DNA of 64,000 nucleotides from Streptomyces platensis (GTDB taxonomy: Bacteria; Actinomycetota; Actinomycetes; Streptomycetales; Streptomycetaceae), in NCBI RefSeq assembly GCF_008704855.1, contig NZ_CP023691.1:1116001-1180000 (forward strand), read 5' to 3'. Shown piece by piece: positions 46,964 through 55,834 of the stretch. Within the stretch, counting starts at the first letter, position 1, and each line of letters starts with the position of its first letter. The notes beneath the pieces were generated by a model. The model was not told the DNA's origin, ran no database searches, and was given only the letters and a program-made list of their open reading frames with translations. The translations under genes were made by a program, and so were the position numbers.

Positions 46964-47428
46964 ATGGCCGACACACAGCGGCGTGGGCGCCGGATCATGA
47001 TGACGCAGGGCGAGCTCGACGCCTTCCTGGCGGCGCAGCGCACCTGCCGGGTCGCCACGGTCGGTGGCGACGGCGCGCCGCACGTCGGGGCGCTGTGGTT
47101 CGTCTGGGACGGTACGGCGCTGTGGCTTTATTCCATCACCCGCAGCAAGCGGTGGGCCCAGCTGCGCAAGGACCCGCGGATCGCGGTGGTCGTCGATGAC
47201 GGGCACGGGTACGGCGAGCTGCGCGGGGCCGAGTTGGCGGGCCGTGCGGAGTTCGTCGCCGAGGCGCCGCGCACCGGCGAGCCGTGCCCCGAACTGGACG
47301 CCCCGGAGCGGCTCTTCGCGGAGAAGTACTTCGGGATGTCCGCGATGCCGCACGACGGCCGGCATGCGTGGCTGCGGCTGACGCCCGAGTCCGTCGCGTC
47401 GTGGGACTTCCGCAAGATCCCGGGGTGA
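46964..47428 (+). CDS. FMN/F420-binding split-barrel protein (PPOX class)
   Basis: The 154-residue protein reads CRVATVGGDGAPHVGALWFVWDGTALWLYSITRSKRWAQLRKDPRIAVVVDD, the standard split-barrel core. Single-domain proteins of this type bind FMN or F420 and act as reductases, heme-degrading or stress enzymes. GAAGGTGA upstream supports ATG 46964. It is divergent from the isochorismatase-fold gene. Confidence 0.9.
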   Translation: MADTQRRGRRIMMTQGELDAFLAAQRTCRVATVGGDGAPHVGALWFVWDGTALWLYSITRSKRWAQLRKDPRIAVVVDDGHGYGELRGAELAGRAEFVAEAPRTGEPCPELDAPERLFAEKYFGMSAMPHDGRHAWLRLTPESVASWDFRKIPG

Positions 47429-47675
47429 GGGGTGAGGGCGCGGGCGCCGGCCGCGACCGGAGTGCCGCCGGCGGTTGGTGTCCACCACCAAGATCAGATG
47501 CCGCCGTATCGAAAAGTCGCAGCGCCGAATCCCACGCCAACGCCCACACCGAAGCCGTCATGTCAGTGGTCTCTGCGAGAGTGGTCTGGGTCAGCCCGTT
47601 CGGTACCGGCAGGTGCGCGAGCGGGGCGGCCCGGCCGCGAGGTGGCCGGGTGCCGACGAGGACGAAGGAGATCCG

Positions 47676-49136
47676 GTGAACGTGCTCTTCCCCGCGCTGC
47701 GCGACGCTTCGCCCGCACCCGCGCTGCGCTTCGGCGATCGCAGCCTCAGCCATCGTGAGTTGGCTTCGGCGGCGGGTGTGCTCGCCGAACGGATCGCCGG
47801 TGAGACCCGTATCGCCCTGTGGGCGACGCCGACGCTGGAGACCGCGGTCGGTGCGGTGGCGGCGCTGCTCGCCGGGGTGGCCGTGGTGCCCGTCAATCCG
47901 AAGATCGGTGAGAGCGAACTGGCGCACATCGTGGCGGACAGCGTGCCCTCGCTCGTCCTGGCCGAGCCGGACGCCGAGCTGCCTGGCCCGCTCGCCGCGC
48001 TGTCCCGTATCGGCATCGAGGCCGCGGCGCCGTCCGAGGAGGCCGGGCCGGCCCCGCTGCCGAACGAACCGGGCGATGAGGCACCGGCCCTGATCGTCTA
48101 CACCTCCGGCACGACCGGTCCGCCCAAGGGCGTGGTCCTCCCCCGGCGCGCCCTGACACACACCCTCGACGCGCTGGCGGACGCCTGGCAGTGGACCGCC
48201 GACGACGTGCTGGTGCACGCCCTCCCGCTCTTTCATGTCCATGGGCTGATCCTCGGCATCCTCGGGCCGCTGCGCCGCGGCGGCAGCGTTCACCACCTGG
48301 GGCGCTTCAGCACCGAGGCGGTGGCCCGGGAGCTCGCCGCCGAGGGCACGATGCTGTTCGGCGTGCCGACGATGTACCACCGTCTGGCTGCCGAGGCAGG
48401 GCAGAATCCCGCGCTCGCCAAGGCGCTCTCCCGGGCCCGGCTGCTGGTCTCCGGCTCGGCCGCGCTGCCGCTGACCGATCATGAGCGGATCACGGCGGCC
48501 ACCGGCCGACGGGTGATCGAGCGCTACGGCATGACGGAAACGCTCATGAACACCAGCGTCCGGGCGGACGGACCCGAAGCGGCGGGCACGGTCGGCGTAC
48601 CGCTCCCAGGGGTGTATGTCCGGCTCGTCGACGAGGCGGGCCAGGCCCTCGAGGCGAACGACTCCGAGACGGTCGGCGAGATCCAGGTGCGCGGCCCGAA
48701 CCTCTTCGTCGAGTACCTCAACCGCCCCGATGCCACTGCCGCGGCCTTCGACGGCGGGTGGTTCCGCACCGGCGACATGGCGGTCCGCGACGCCGCCGGC
48801 AATTACCGCATCGTGGGCCGTAAGGCCACCGATCTGATCAAGAGCGGCGGCTACAAGATCGGCGCGGGCGAGATCGAGAACGCGCTGCTGGCCCACCCGG
48901 GTGTCGCCGAGGCCGCCGTCACCGGCGCGCCGGACGAGGACCTCGGCGAGCGGATCGTCGCCTGGATCGTGGCGGAGACCGGTCCGGACGCCGGCCCGGC
49001 ACCCTCCGCAGAGGAACTCGCCGACCATGTCGCCCGCCAGCTCGCGCCGCACAAACGGCCCCGCACCGTGCACTTCCTGGACGCCCTGCCGCGCAACGAC
49101 ATGGGCAAGATCCTCAAGCGTGAGCTCCATGCGTAG
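47676..49136 (+). CDS. Acyl-CoA synthetase, malonyl-CoA synthetase (MatB)-like
   Basis: The 486-residue ANL enzyme has YTSGTTGPPKGVVLPRRAL, ERYGMTETLMNTS, WFRTGDMAVRDAAGNYRIVGRKATDLIKSGGYKIGAGEIE and the C-terminal Lys in NDMGKILKREL. The layout and length match actinobacterial malonate/methylmalonate-activating synthetases. GAAGGAGA supports GTG 47676. The next gene, a carboxyltransferase, overlaps its end by 8 bp, so both probably serve malonyl-CoA metabolism, which a PKS could draw on. Confidence 0.88.
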   Translation: MNVLFPALRDASPAPALRFGDRSLSHRELASAAGVLAERIAGETRIALWATPTLETAVGAVAALLAGVAVVPVNPKIGESELAHIVADSVPSLVLAEPDAELPGPLAALSRIGIEAAAPSEEAGPAPLPNEPGDEAPALIVYTSGTTGPPKGVVLPRRALTHTLDALADAWQWTADDVLVHALPLFHVHGLILGILGPLRRGGSVHHLGRFSTEAVARELAAEGTMLFGVPTMYHRLAAEAGQNPALAKALSRARLLVSGSAALPLTDHERITAATGRRVIERYGMTETLMNTSVRADGPEAAGTVGVPLPGVYVRLVDEAGQALEANDSETVGEIQVRGPNLFVEYLNRPDATAAAFDGGWFRTGDMAVRDAAGNYRIVGRKATDLIKSGGYKIGAGEIENALLAHPGVAEAAVTGAPDEDLGERIVAWIVAETGPDAGPAPSAEELADHVARQLAPHKRPRTVHFLDALPRNDMGKILKRELHA

Positions 49137-50637
49137 CGGTGGAAGCAGCGGAGCCGGGGACAGGGAGGCGGGCTCCGGAGAGGCCGACGACCGCCGTGAC
49201 GGCGAGGGGGCTGCGGCCCTCGAAGGCGCTCCGGGCGGCAGTGCCGGTGTCGGCGCCGCGACGCTGCCGTGCGCCCGGCTGACCGCCCGTCAAGCCATCG
49301 CGGCGGTGGCGGACACCTCCAACGAGGCGGCCGTGCCGGACGGTCGTGGCGCCGCGCCCGGGGCGTCGTCCACGCCGGACGGGCCCCTCGGCTGGCGCGG
49401 TTACGACGACGCGCGGGCCCGCGCCCGGGAGCGTACCGGCGAGCACGAGTCGGTGGTCACCGCCCTGGCCACGATAGGCGGCCGGGAAACGGTCGTGCTC
49501 TCCTTCGAGTTCCGCTATCTGGGCGGCTCCCTCGGCGAGCGCACCGGCGACCGGCTGGAGGCCGCCTACACCCATGCGCGCGAGAACGGCCTGCCGGTCG
49601 TCTCACTGATCGCCACGGGCGGCAGCCGGATGCAGGAGGGGATGCGCGCGCTGACCCAACTCCAGCGGGTGGCACGGCAGTCGGCGCTGAACCGTGCCGC
49701 CGGGCTCCCACAGCTCGCGGTGCTGCGCGACCCGACGACCGGCGGCGGCTGGGCCACCCTCGGAGCGGCCGCCGATGTGATCCTCGCGCTCCCCGGAGCC
49801 CAGGTCGGCTTCGCGGGCTCGCGGGTGCGTCCCCCGGATGCCGACCCCGCTGCCTACAGCGCCGAGGGGCAGCTTGCCTCCGGCCACATCGACGCCGTCG
49901 TCCCGCCCGACCGGCTGCGGGCCACGCTTCAACGATGGCTGCAACTACTGGGCACGCCAAGGGTGTTGGGTACAGGAGCGATGGAGCCGGCACCCCCGCC
50001 GGCGGCGCTCGGCCCGCCCGGGCTGCCGGAGACCGGCTGGGGTGCGGTGGTCCGTGCCCGTGCCTCCGGGCGGCCGCGCGCCGAAGCGTATCTGCGTGCC
50101 TATTTCGACGACCGGGAGGAGATCAGCGGCGACCGCTGCGGCGGCGTCGACCCCGGGATACGGTGCGGATTCGGCCGTCGTCAGGGCCGCACCATCGCCT
50201 TCGCCGCCCAGTGCGGTACGGCCACCCGCCCGGCCGGGTTCCGTACCGCGGCGCGGCTCGTCCGGCTCGCCGACCGGCTCGGCATCCCGGTCCTCACCCT
50301 CGTGGACACACCGGGAGCCGCCAACGATGCGGCGGCCGAGCGTGCCGGCGCCGGGGCCGCCATCGCCGACACCTTCGCGGCGCTCGCCACCGCCCGGGTG
50401 CCCGTCACCTCCCTGCTCATCGGCGAAGGCGGTTCGGGCGGCGCGCTGGCCCTGGCCGCACCGGACCGGCTCTGGGCCACACCGGACAGCTACTTCTCCG
50501 TGATCGCCCCGGAACTGGCCGCGGCCATCCTCAAACGCGACGAGACCCAGGTCCACGAGACGGCGGACCAACTCCGCATCCGCCCACAGGACTTGCTGGA
50601 CCTGGGCATCATCCGCGGCATCGTGCCGCCTGCCTGA
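49129..50637 (+). CDS. Fused acetyl-CoA carboxylase-type carboxyltransferase (beta and alpha halves)
   Basis: The 502-residue protein joins two crotonase-fold halves. The beta-like half has SLIATGGSRMQEGMRALTQLQR and the alpha-like half has LVDTPGAANDAAAERAGAGAAIADTF and LLIGEGGSGGALALA. The AccD zinc finger is absent from the Gly/Ala-rich N-terminus. It should transfer carboxyl from biotin to an acyl-CoA, but no biotin carboxylase or carrier gene is in the window. ATG 49129 overlaps the synthetase stop, so translation is coupled. A malonyl-CoA decarboxylating direction is also conceivable. Confidence 0.88.
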   Translation: MRSGGSSGAGDREAGSGEADDRRDGEGAAALEGAPGGSAGVGAATLPCARLTARQAIAAVADTSNEAAVPDGRGAAPGASSTPDGPLGWRGYDDARARARERTGEHESVVTALATIGGRETVVLSFEFRYLGGSLGERTGDRLEAAYTHARENGLPVVSLIATGGSRMQEGMRALTQLQRVARQSALNRAAGLPQLAVLRDPTTGGGWATLGAAADVILALPGAQVGFAGSRVRPPDADPAAYSAEGQLASGHIDAVVPPDRLRATLQRWLQLLGTPRVLGTGAMEPAPPPAALGPPGLPETGWGAVVRARASGRPRAEAYLRAYFDDREEISGDRCGGVDPGIRCGFGRRQGRTIAFAAQCGTATRPAGFRTAARLVRLADRLGIPVLTLVDTPGAANDAAAERAGAGAAIADTFAALATARVPVTSLLIGEGGSGGALALAAPDRLWATPDSYFSVIAPELAAAILKRDETQVHETADQLRIRPQDLLDLGIIRGIVPPA

Positions 50638-50667
50638 AGGAGCCGGGGGCCACCGGCGGTGGCCGCC

Positions 50668-51576
50668 TCAGGAGTCCTCCAGGTTCTTCCCGGCCGTGCG
50701 GAGCGCCCCCACGGCGGCCCGGATCGAGGGCCTGCGGTCGGCATCCGCGCGCCAGATGGCATAGACATGGCGGCGCATCGTATGACGTACGGGCACCACG
50801 CTCACGCCCTCCGGCACCGGCCCACGGCCGAGACGCGGAGCCACCGCGACACCCAGCCCCGCCGCGATCAGGGCGAGCTGGGTGCCGTGCTCCTCCGCCA
50901 TGTGCGCGACCCGCGGCTCAATGCCCTTGCTGCGCAGCGTGAACATCAGCCATTCATTGCAGAACTCCCCCTGTGGCCAGGAGATCCACTCGTCGTCGGC
51001 GAACTCCTCCAGCTCCACGGACCGCCGCCGGGCCAGCGGATGGGCGGACGGCATCGCCACATCGGCCGGATCATCCAGCAGCGGGGCCTTCGCCAGCCCG
51101 TCGGGCAGGGACAGCGGACGGTTGTACCAGTCCAGGACCACCGCCAGATCGATGTCGCCGCGCACCACTCCACGGACCGACTCGTCCGGCTCCATCTCCG
51201 TCAGCCGCGCCCGCAGCTGGGGGTGCTCGGCGCGGAGGGTGACGAGCGCGGCCGGGAAGAGCCCGCGGGCGGCGGTGGGAAAGGCGCCCAGCCGCAGCTC
51301 GCCCACCGCCTGGCCGCGGTGCGCTTCCAGCTCGGCCTGGGCCAGCTCGACCTGCGAAAGGATGCGTGTCGCATGATCGGCGAGCAGCCTTCCGGCGTCG
51401 GTCAGCCGCACCCCGCGCCCGTTCTTCGCCAGTAGTTGCTGCCCGGTCTCCCGCTCCAGCTTGGCGATCTGCTGCGAGACGGCCGAGGTCGTCACATGCA
51501 GCCCGTCGGCGGCCGCGCTCACCGAGCCATGGCGGGCGACCGCGCTCAGCGTCCGTAGGCGATCAAGGTTCAACAT
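50668..51576 (-). CDS. LysR-family transcriptional regulator
   Basis: The 302-residue protein has the N-terminal winged helix-turn-helix (RLRTLSAVARHGSVSAAADGLHVTTSAVSQQIAKLERETG) and a periplasmic-binding-like effector domain. It is divergent from an EamA exporter gene 74 bp away, its probable target, and converges with the carboxyltransferase gene. Confidence 0.95.
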   Translation of the reverse strand: MLNLDRLRTLSAVARHGSVSAAADGLHVTTSAVSQQIAKLERETGQQLLAKNGRGVRLTDAGRLLADHATRILSQVELAQAELEAHRGQAVGELRLGAFPTAARGLFPAALVTLRAEHPQLRARLTEMEPDESVRGVVRGDIDLAVVLDWYNRPLSLPDGLAKAPLLDDPADVAMPSAHPLARRRSVELEEFADDEWISWPQGEFCNEWLMFTLRSKGIEPRVAHMAEEHGTQLALIAAGLGVAVAPRLGRGPVPEGVSVVPVRHTMRRHVYAIWRADADRRPSIRAAVGALRTAGKNLEDS

Positions 51577-51650
51577 ATAAGCAATGCTAAGCGATACCCC
51601 CCACGAATTCTCGCTTGTGCTACGAAGTTGTACCCCGCATCGTGGACCTC

Positions 51651-52730
51651 ATGAGCACCGCCACCGGCGCACCCACCGCCTCCGCCGACACCACCACCAA
51701 CCCTTCGGCCACGACTGCGTGCGCCGCGGCCGACAGCGACGCCGCCACCACCGCGGCCCCCGCAGTCGCCTCGCTCCGCGACACCACCGCGACCGCGGCC
51801 CCGAAGGCCGGCGGCCGTGCCCGCGGCTGGCAGCTCCGGTTCGCCGTCCTCTCCCTCATCTGGGGCTTCAGCTTCTTCTTCATCAAGGTGGGCACCCAGG
51901 GCTTCGCCCCGCTCCAGGTGACCCTGGGCCGGGTCGGGTTCGGTGCTCTGGTGCTGCTGGCCGTCCTCGCCGTCAAGCGCGAGCGGCTCCCCCGGTCCGC
52001 CCGCACCTGGGCCCACCTGACCGTGGCCGCGTTCTTCCTCAACGCACTGCCGTTCTCCCTCTTCGCGTACGCCGAGCTGACCGTCCCCTCCACACTGGCC
52101 GGCATCTGCAACGCCACCTCACCACTGTGGGGCATGGTGCTGTCGGTCGTCGCGCTCTCCGAAGACCGCCCCACCCGGCGCCGGGTGGCGGGCCTCGGCC
52201 TCGGATTTCTGGGCGTGCTCACCGTGCTCGGCGCCTGGCAGGGCTTCGCCGGCACGGATCTGACCGGCACCTTGATGGCGCTCGGCGCCTCGCTCAGCTA
52301 CCCCGTCGGCTGGATCTACGTCCGCCGCACCCTGGCGGGCACCCAGCACTCCCACCTGTCCATGTCCAGCGCCCAGCTCCTGCTGGCCACCGCCCAACTG
52401 GCCGTGGTGACACCCCTGTTCACCTCCGCACCGGCCGGCTACCCGCTCATCCCGCTGCTCGCCGTCTTCGCCCTGGGCGCCCTGGGGACCGGCCTCGCCT
52501 TCCTCATCCAGTACGGCCTGGTCGCCGAGGTCGGCCCCACCACCGCGCAGATGGTCACCTATTTCGTCCCCGTGATCGCCACCGCGGCGGGCGTGGCACT
52601 CCTGCACGAACAGCTCAGCTGGAACACCCCGGTCGGCGCCCTCATCATCCTGGCCGGCGCCGCCCTCACCCAGAGCAGGCCCCGCCGGAGGCGCCCGGCA
52701 CCCCCGCGGACCGACACCACCTCTGCCTGA
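51651..52730 (+). CDS. EamA/DMT-family transporter
   Basis: The 359-residue protein opens with about 55 low-complexity Ala/Thr residues, then two EamA repeats (LSLIWGFSFFFIKVGTQGFAPLQVTLGR and a second with TLMALGASLSYPVGWIYVRR), about ten membrane segments. It probably exports metabolites. ATG 51651 is the best start; GTG 51642 and TTG 51615 are in frame. A strong terminator hairpin follows 33 bp after the stop. Confidence 0.9.
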   Translation: MSTATGAPTASADTTTNPSATTACAAADSDAATTAAPAVASLRDTTATAAPKAGGRARGWQLRFAVLSLIWGFSFFFIKVGTQGFAPLQVTLGRVGFGALVLLAVLAVKRERLPRSARTWAHLTVAAFFLNALPFSLFAYAELTVPSTLAGICNATSPLWGMVLSVVALSEDRPTRRRVAGLGLGFLGVLTVLGAWQGFAGTDLTGTLMALGASLSYPVGWIYVRRTLAGTQHSHLSMSSAQLLLATAQLAVVTPLFTSAPAGYPLIPLLAVFALGALGTGLAFLIQYGLVAEVGPTTAQMVTYFVPVIATAAGVALLHEQLSWNTPVGALIILAGAALTQSRPRRRRPAPPRTDTTSA

Positions 52731-52763
52731 CGACACCCGTCCGTACCCGGCCCGAACCCCGCC

Positions 52764-52791
52764 GAGCCCCCGAGCCCCGTCTCGGGGGCTC
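52764..52791 (+). terminator. Intrinsic terminator-like hairpin after the EamA gene
   Basis: GAGCCCCCGAG (52764-52774) and CTCGGGGGCTC (52781-52791) form a perfect 11-bp stem with a 6-nt loop. There is no strong T run, as is common in Streptomyces. Confidence 0.8.
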
Positions 52792-53017
52792 CCGCCCGTT
52801 CTCCCCCGCGCCCCGGCGCCAACGACCCAGCCTGCTCCGGCAGTTCGCCCCCTCCCGGTGCCCTGCTGCGATCCTGGGCGAGGAGCACGAAGGGCGTCGC
52901 GGCCGAGGCGGACGAGGCGCAGAGCCTCACCCACCCCTCACCGCCCCCCCCGAGCGAGCTCAAGACCCGGCCCGGGGTCAGCTGTGCGCCGCACGGCCCG
53001 GACTGCCTCCTCACCCC

Positions 53018-54349
53018 TCACTCATACCGCCGCGCCTCCCCCACCCCCGTCGCCGAGGCAATGGCGTCTGCCACCGGGAGGATGTCGTCGTCGGAGAGGC
53101 CGGAGACGGTGATGCGGATGCCGGGTGGCGAGTGCAGGCGGAAGCGTGCGCCAGGGGCCACCGCCCAGCCGGCGTGCAGGAGACGGGCCACCGCGCCGGT
53201 CTCGTCGCGGACGGGCACCCAGACGTTCATACCGCTGCGGCCGCGGGCCGGGACTCCGCGCTCCGCCAGCGCGCGTATCAGCGCGTCCCGTCGCCGGCCG
53301 TACGCTCCGGCCACCGCCTTCGGGTCGATCGCGGAGGTCCGCCACAGGTGGACGACCGCGTCCTGGAGCAGATGGCTGATCCAGCCCGGCCCGAGGCGCT
53401 GGCGGCCGCACACCCGGTCGATGGTCAGCGCATCGCCGGTGAGCACGGCGAGCCGCAGATCCGGGCCATACGCCTTGGCCGTCGAACGGACCAGCACCCA
53501 GTGGTCAGTGACCCCGGAGAGCGGATGGAGCGGGAGGTCGACGATGCCGTGCCCGTGGTCGTCCTCGATGAGGAGGAGGTGGGGGTACTCGGCCAGGAGG
53601 GTGCGGAGTTCGGTGGCGCGGGCGCGGTCGATGGCGGCGCCGGTGGGGTTCTGCGCCCGGTCGGTGACGACGACGGCACGGGCGCCCTCCTGGATCGCGC
53701 GCGCCAACTGCTCGGGCAGCGGGCCCTCGTCGTCCACTCCGACCGGGACGGGGCGCAGCCCGAGTGCCGGGATGAGGTCCAGGAGGCTGCCCCACCCCGG
53801 GTCTTCCACCGCCACGGCGTCGCCGGGCCGCAGATGGGCGGCCAGCACCCGCTCTATGGCGTCGAGCGAGCCGCTGGTGACGGCGACGGGCGCCTCCGGC
53901 ACCCCGTCGGCGGCGAAGGCCGCGCGGGCGAGAACGGCCAGGTCATCGTCCACAGCCGGTGTGCCGTAGAGCACGGGGCGCCGCGCGCTGCGTGCGGCGG
54001 CCTCGGCCAGTGCCCGTTCGAGCGGGGGCAGCAGGGACGGATCGGGGTTTCCGTCGGAGGCGTCCCGGACGCCCGGCGGCACCTCCACCCGCAGCGCCTC
54101 ACGTGAGGTGCTCGCCGGGCGCGGGCGCACCCGGCTGCCGCGCCGGCCCGCGGTCTCGATCACCCCTCGGTCGCGGAGGGAGCGGTATGCCGCCGCGACC
54201 GTATTCGGATTGACCTCGAGATAGACGGCCAACTCCCGCAGCGGAGGCAGCACTTCGCCCGGTTGGAGCCGGCCCGCACCGACGGCCCGCTCGACGCTGG
54301 CGGCAATCTCCGATGCGCGCCGCCCTTCGATCAGATACTCTCCTAGCAC
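53018..54349 (-). CDS. MocR-family regulator (GntR helix-turn-helix fused to an aminotransferase domain)
   Basis: The 443-residue protein has a GntR winged helix (GRLQPGEVLPPLRELAVYLEVNPNTVAAAYRSLRDRGVIETAGRRGSRV) followed by a class I aminotransferase-like domain with the PLP lysine in RSTAKAYGPDLRLAV and the DDHGHG region. MocR proteins sense PLP or amino compounds. It is divergent from a pyridoxamine-oxidase-like gene, so control of vitamin B6 or flavin-linked genes is a fair guess. The GTG at 54349 has a weak ribosome-binding site. Confidence 0.94.
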   Translation of the reverse strand: MLGEYLIEGRRASEIAASVERAVGAGRLQPGEVLPPLRELAVYLEVNPNTVAAAYRSLRDRGVIETAGRRGSRVRPRPASTSREALRVEVPPGVRDASDGNPDPSLLPPLERALAEAAARSARRPVLYGTPAVDDDLAVLARAAFAADGVPEAPVAVTSGSLDAIERVLAAHLRPGDAVAVEDPGWGSLLDLIPALGLRPVPVGVDDEGPLPEQLARAIQEGARAVVVTDRAQNPTGAAIDRARATELRTLLAEYPHLLLIEDDHGHGIVDLPLHPLSGVTDHWVLVRSTAKAYGPDLRLAVLTGDALTIDRVCGRQRLGPGWISHLLQDAVVHLWRTSAIDPKAVAGAYGRRRDALIRALAERGVPARGRSGMNVWVPVRDETGAVARLLHAGWAVAPGARFRLHSPPGIRITVSGLSDDDILPVADAIASATGVGEARRYE

Positions 54350-54373
54350 AAACTTTATTATGCACTAGTGCAA
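54343..54373. promoter_or_regulatory. MocR operator candidate
   Basis: The interval contains a perfect 12-bp palindrome TGCACTAGTGCA (54361-54372) and two direct copies, CTAGCACAA (54343-54351) and CTAGTGCAA (54365-54373), 22 bp apart. It overlaps both divergent starts. Paired direct repeats are typical of MocR sites. Confidence 0.6.
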
Positions 54374-54384
54374 TGGAGATCGCA

Positions 54385-55050
54385 ATGGCCCGAGCCAAGG
54401 CGTACGAACCGACCGAGCGCACGACCCCCACCCGTGCCCGCGACCGCGCCGCCTACGACCACGACACGGTGCACGCCATCCTCGACGCGGGCTATGTCTG
54501 CCATCTGGGCTTCGTCCGCGACGGTTCCCCGGTCGTCCTGCCGACCCTCTACGGCCGGGTCGGCGACCGCCTCTATCTCCACGGCTCCACGGGATCCCGC
54601 CCGCTGCGGATGGCCGGCGCGGCACCGGACCCCGGCCTCGAAGTGTGTGTGACGGTCACCCATGTCGACGGTCTGGTACTGGCCAGGTCGGCGTTCCACC
54701 ACTCCATCAACTACCGCTGCGTCGTGGTGCACGGCACCGCACACCAGGTCACCGACGAAGAGGAGAAGACCACCGCACTCGACGCACTCGTCGATCATGT
54801 GCTGCCCGGGCGCGCCGCGGACTCCCGGCCGGGCAACGCCAAGGAGCTGGCCGCCACCTCCGTGATCCGTCTCGACCTGCGCGAGGCCTCCGCCAAGATC
54901 CGCACCGGCGGGCCCAACGACGAGCCGGAGGATCTCGCGCTGCCGTATTGGAGCGGCATCCTGCCCGTGGCACCCGCGTACGGCGCCCCCATACCCTCCG
55001 ACGACCTCGCGCCCGGCACGCCCGAGCCGGCATATCTCTCCGCCCGCTGA
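54385..55050 (+). CDS. Pyridoxamine 5'-phosphate oxidase-like flavin split-barrel protein
   Basis: The 221-residue protein matches the paralogue at 45256-45930 along most of its length (YVCHLGFVRDGSPVVLPTLYGRVGDRLYLHGSTGSRPLR; VTVTHVDGLVLARSAFHHSINYR). GGAG 6 nt upstream favours ATG 54385 over ATG 54373. A PaiB-like gene follows 9 bp later, so the two form an operon, probably under the divergent MocR regulator. Confidence 0.92.
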   Translation: MARAKAYEPTERTTPTRARDRAAYDHDTVHAILDAGYVCHLGFVRDGSPVVLPTLYGRVGDRLYLHGSTGSRPLRMAGAAPDPGLEVCVTVTHVDGLVLARSAFHHSINYRCVVVHGTAHQVTDEEEKTTALDALVDHVLPGRAADSRPGNAKELAATSVIRLDLREASAKIRTGGPNDEPEDLALPYWSGILPVAPAYGAPIPSDDLAPGTPEPAYLSAR

Positions 55051-55059
55051 GGAGCCACC

Positions 55060-55707
55060 GTGCTGATCCACCCCTGGGACGCCCCCACCGAAGACGCCGA
55101 GTGGCAACAGTGGCTCGCGGCACACGACTTCGGCCAGCTGGCCGCCAATGGACGGCCCGGCGAACCACCGATGCTCCAGCCGCTGCACTTCGCCTACGAC
55201 CCGGCCCGCCACGAGGCCGTCACACATCTGGCCCGGCCCAATCCCCTCTGGAGCGCGCTGGAGGACCGGCCGAAGGTGCTGCTGAGCGTGGTGGACGACT
55301 ACACCTTCATCCCCGGCCCCTGGCAGGCGGCCGAGGACCAGCCGCCCGAGCACGGCGTTCCCACCAGTTTCTACGCCGCGGTCCAGCTGACCTGCACCGC
55401 CCATGTGGTGGACGACCCGGAGGAGAAGGCGGCGCTGCTGCGACGCCAGATGGGGCACTTCCAGCCGGACGGCGGCTCGGCGCCGGTCGCGGCGGAGGCC
55501 GCTCCATACGGGCGGCTGCTGTCCGGCATCCGTGGTCTGCGCCTCGAAGTGCGAGAGGTCCGCGCCAAGTTCAAGTACGGGGGCAAGCGGAGCGAGGCCG
55601 TCCAGCACGGCATCTCGGAGCGCCTCGCCGAGCGCGACGGCCCCGGGGACGCGGCGGCGCGCATCCACCAGCAGCGCAGACTGGCCACGGGGAAGCCCGC
55701 TTCCTGA
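55060..55707 (+). CDS. PaiB-family FMN-binding protein
   Basis: The 215-residue protein has the PaiB pattern HPWDAPTEDAEWQQWLAAHDFGQLAANG, ARPNPLWSAL, VDDYTFIPGPW, and GIRGLRLEVREVRAKFKYGGKR near the end. The family adopts a flavin split-barrel fold and is often named a negative transcriptional regulator, though DNA binding is doubtful. GTG 55060 sits after TGAGGAG, which overlaps the preceding stop. Confidence 0.92.
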   Translation: MLIHPWDAPTEDAEWQQWLAAHDFGQLAANGRPGEPPMLQPLHFAYDPARHEAVTHLARPNPLWSALEDRPKVLLSVVDDYTFIPGPWQAAEDQPPEHGVPTSFYAAVQLTCTAHVVDDPEEKAALLRRQMGHFQPDGGSAPVAAEAAPYGRLLSGIRGLRLEVREVRAKFKYGGKRSEAVQHGISERLAERDGPGDAAARIHQQRRLATGKPAS

Positions 55708-55734
55708 CCTGCTCCCCCTGCCCCGCCGTTCCGA

Positions 55735-55788
55735 GGGGCCCGGACGCACGGGGCCCCGGACGCACGGGGCCCGGACGCACGGCCCCCG
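55735..55788. repeat. 15-16-bp G/C-rich tandem repeat after the PaiB gene
   Basis: Three near-identical units of GGACGCACGGGGCCC, with a fourth degenerate copy, follow the PaiB stop. They can fold through GGGGCCC pairing and may help end transcription between the convergent PaiB and EamA genes. Confidence 0.75.
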
Positions 55789-55834
55789 ACATACGGGTGC
55801 CCGGCCGACCACCGCCGGCCGGGCACCCGCACCC

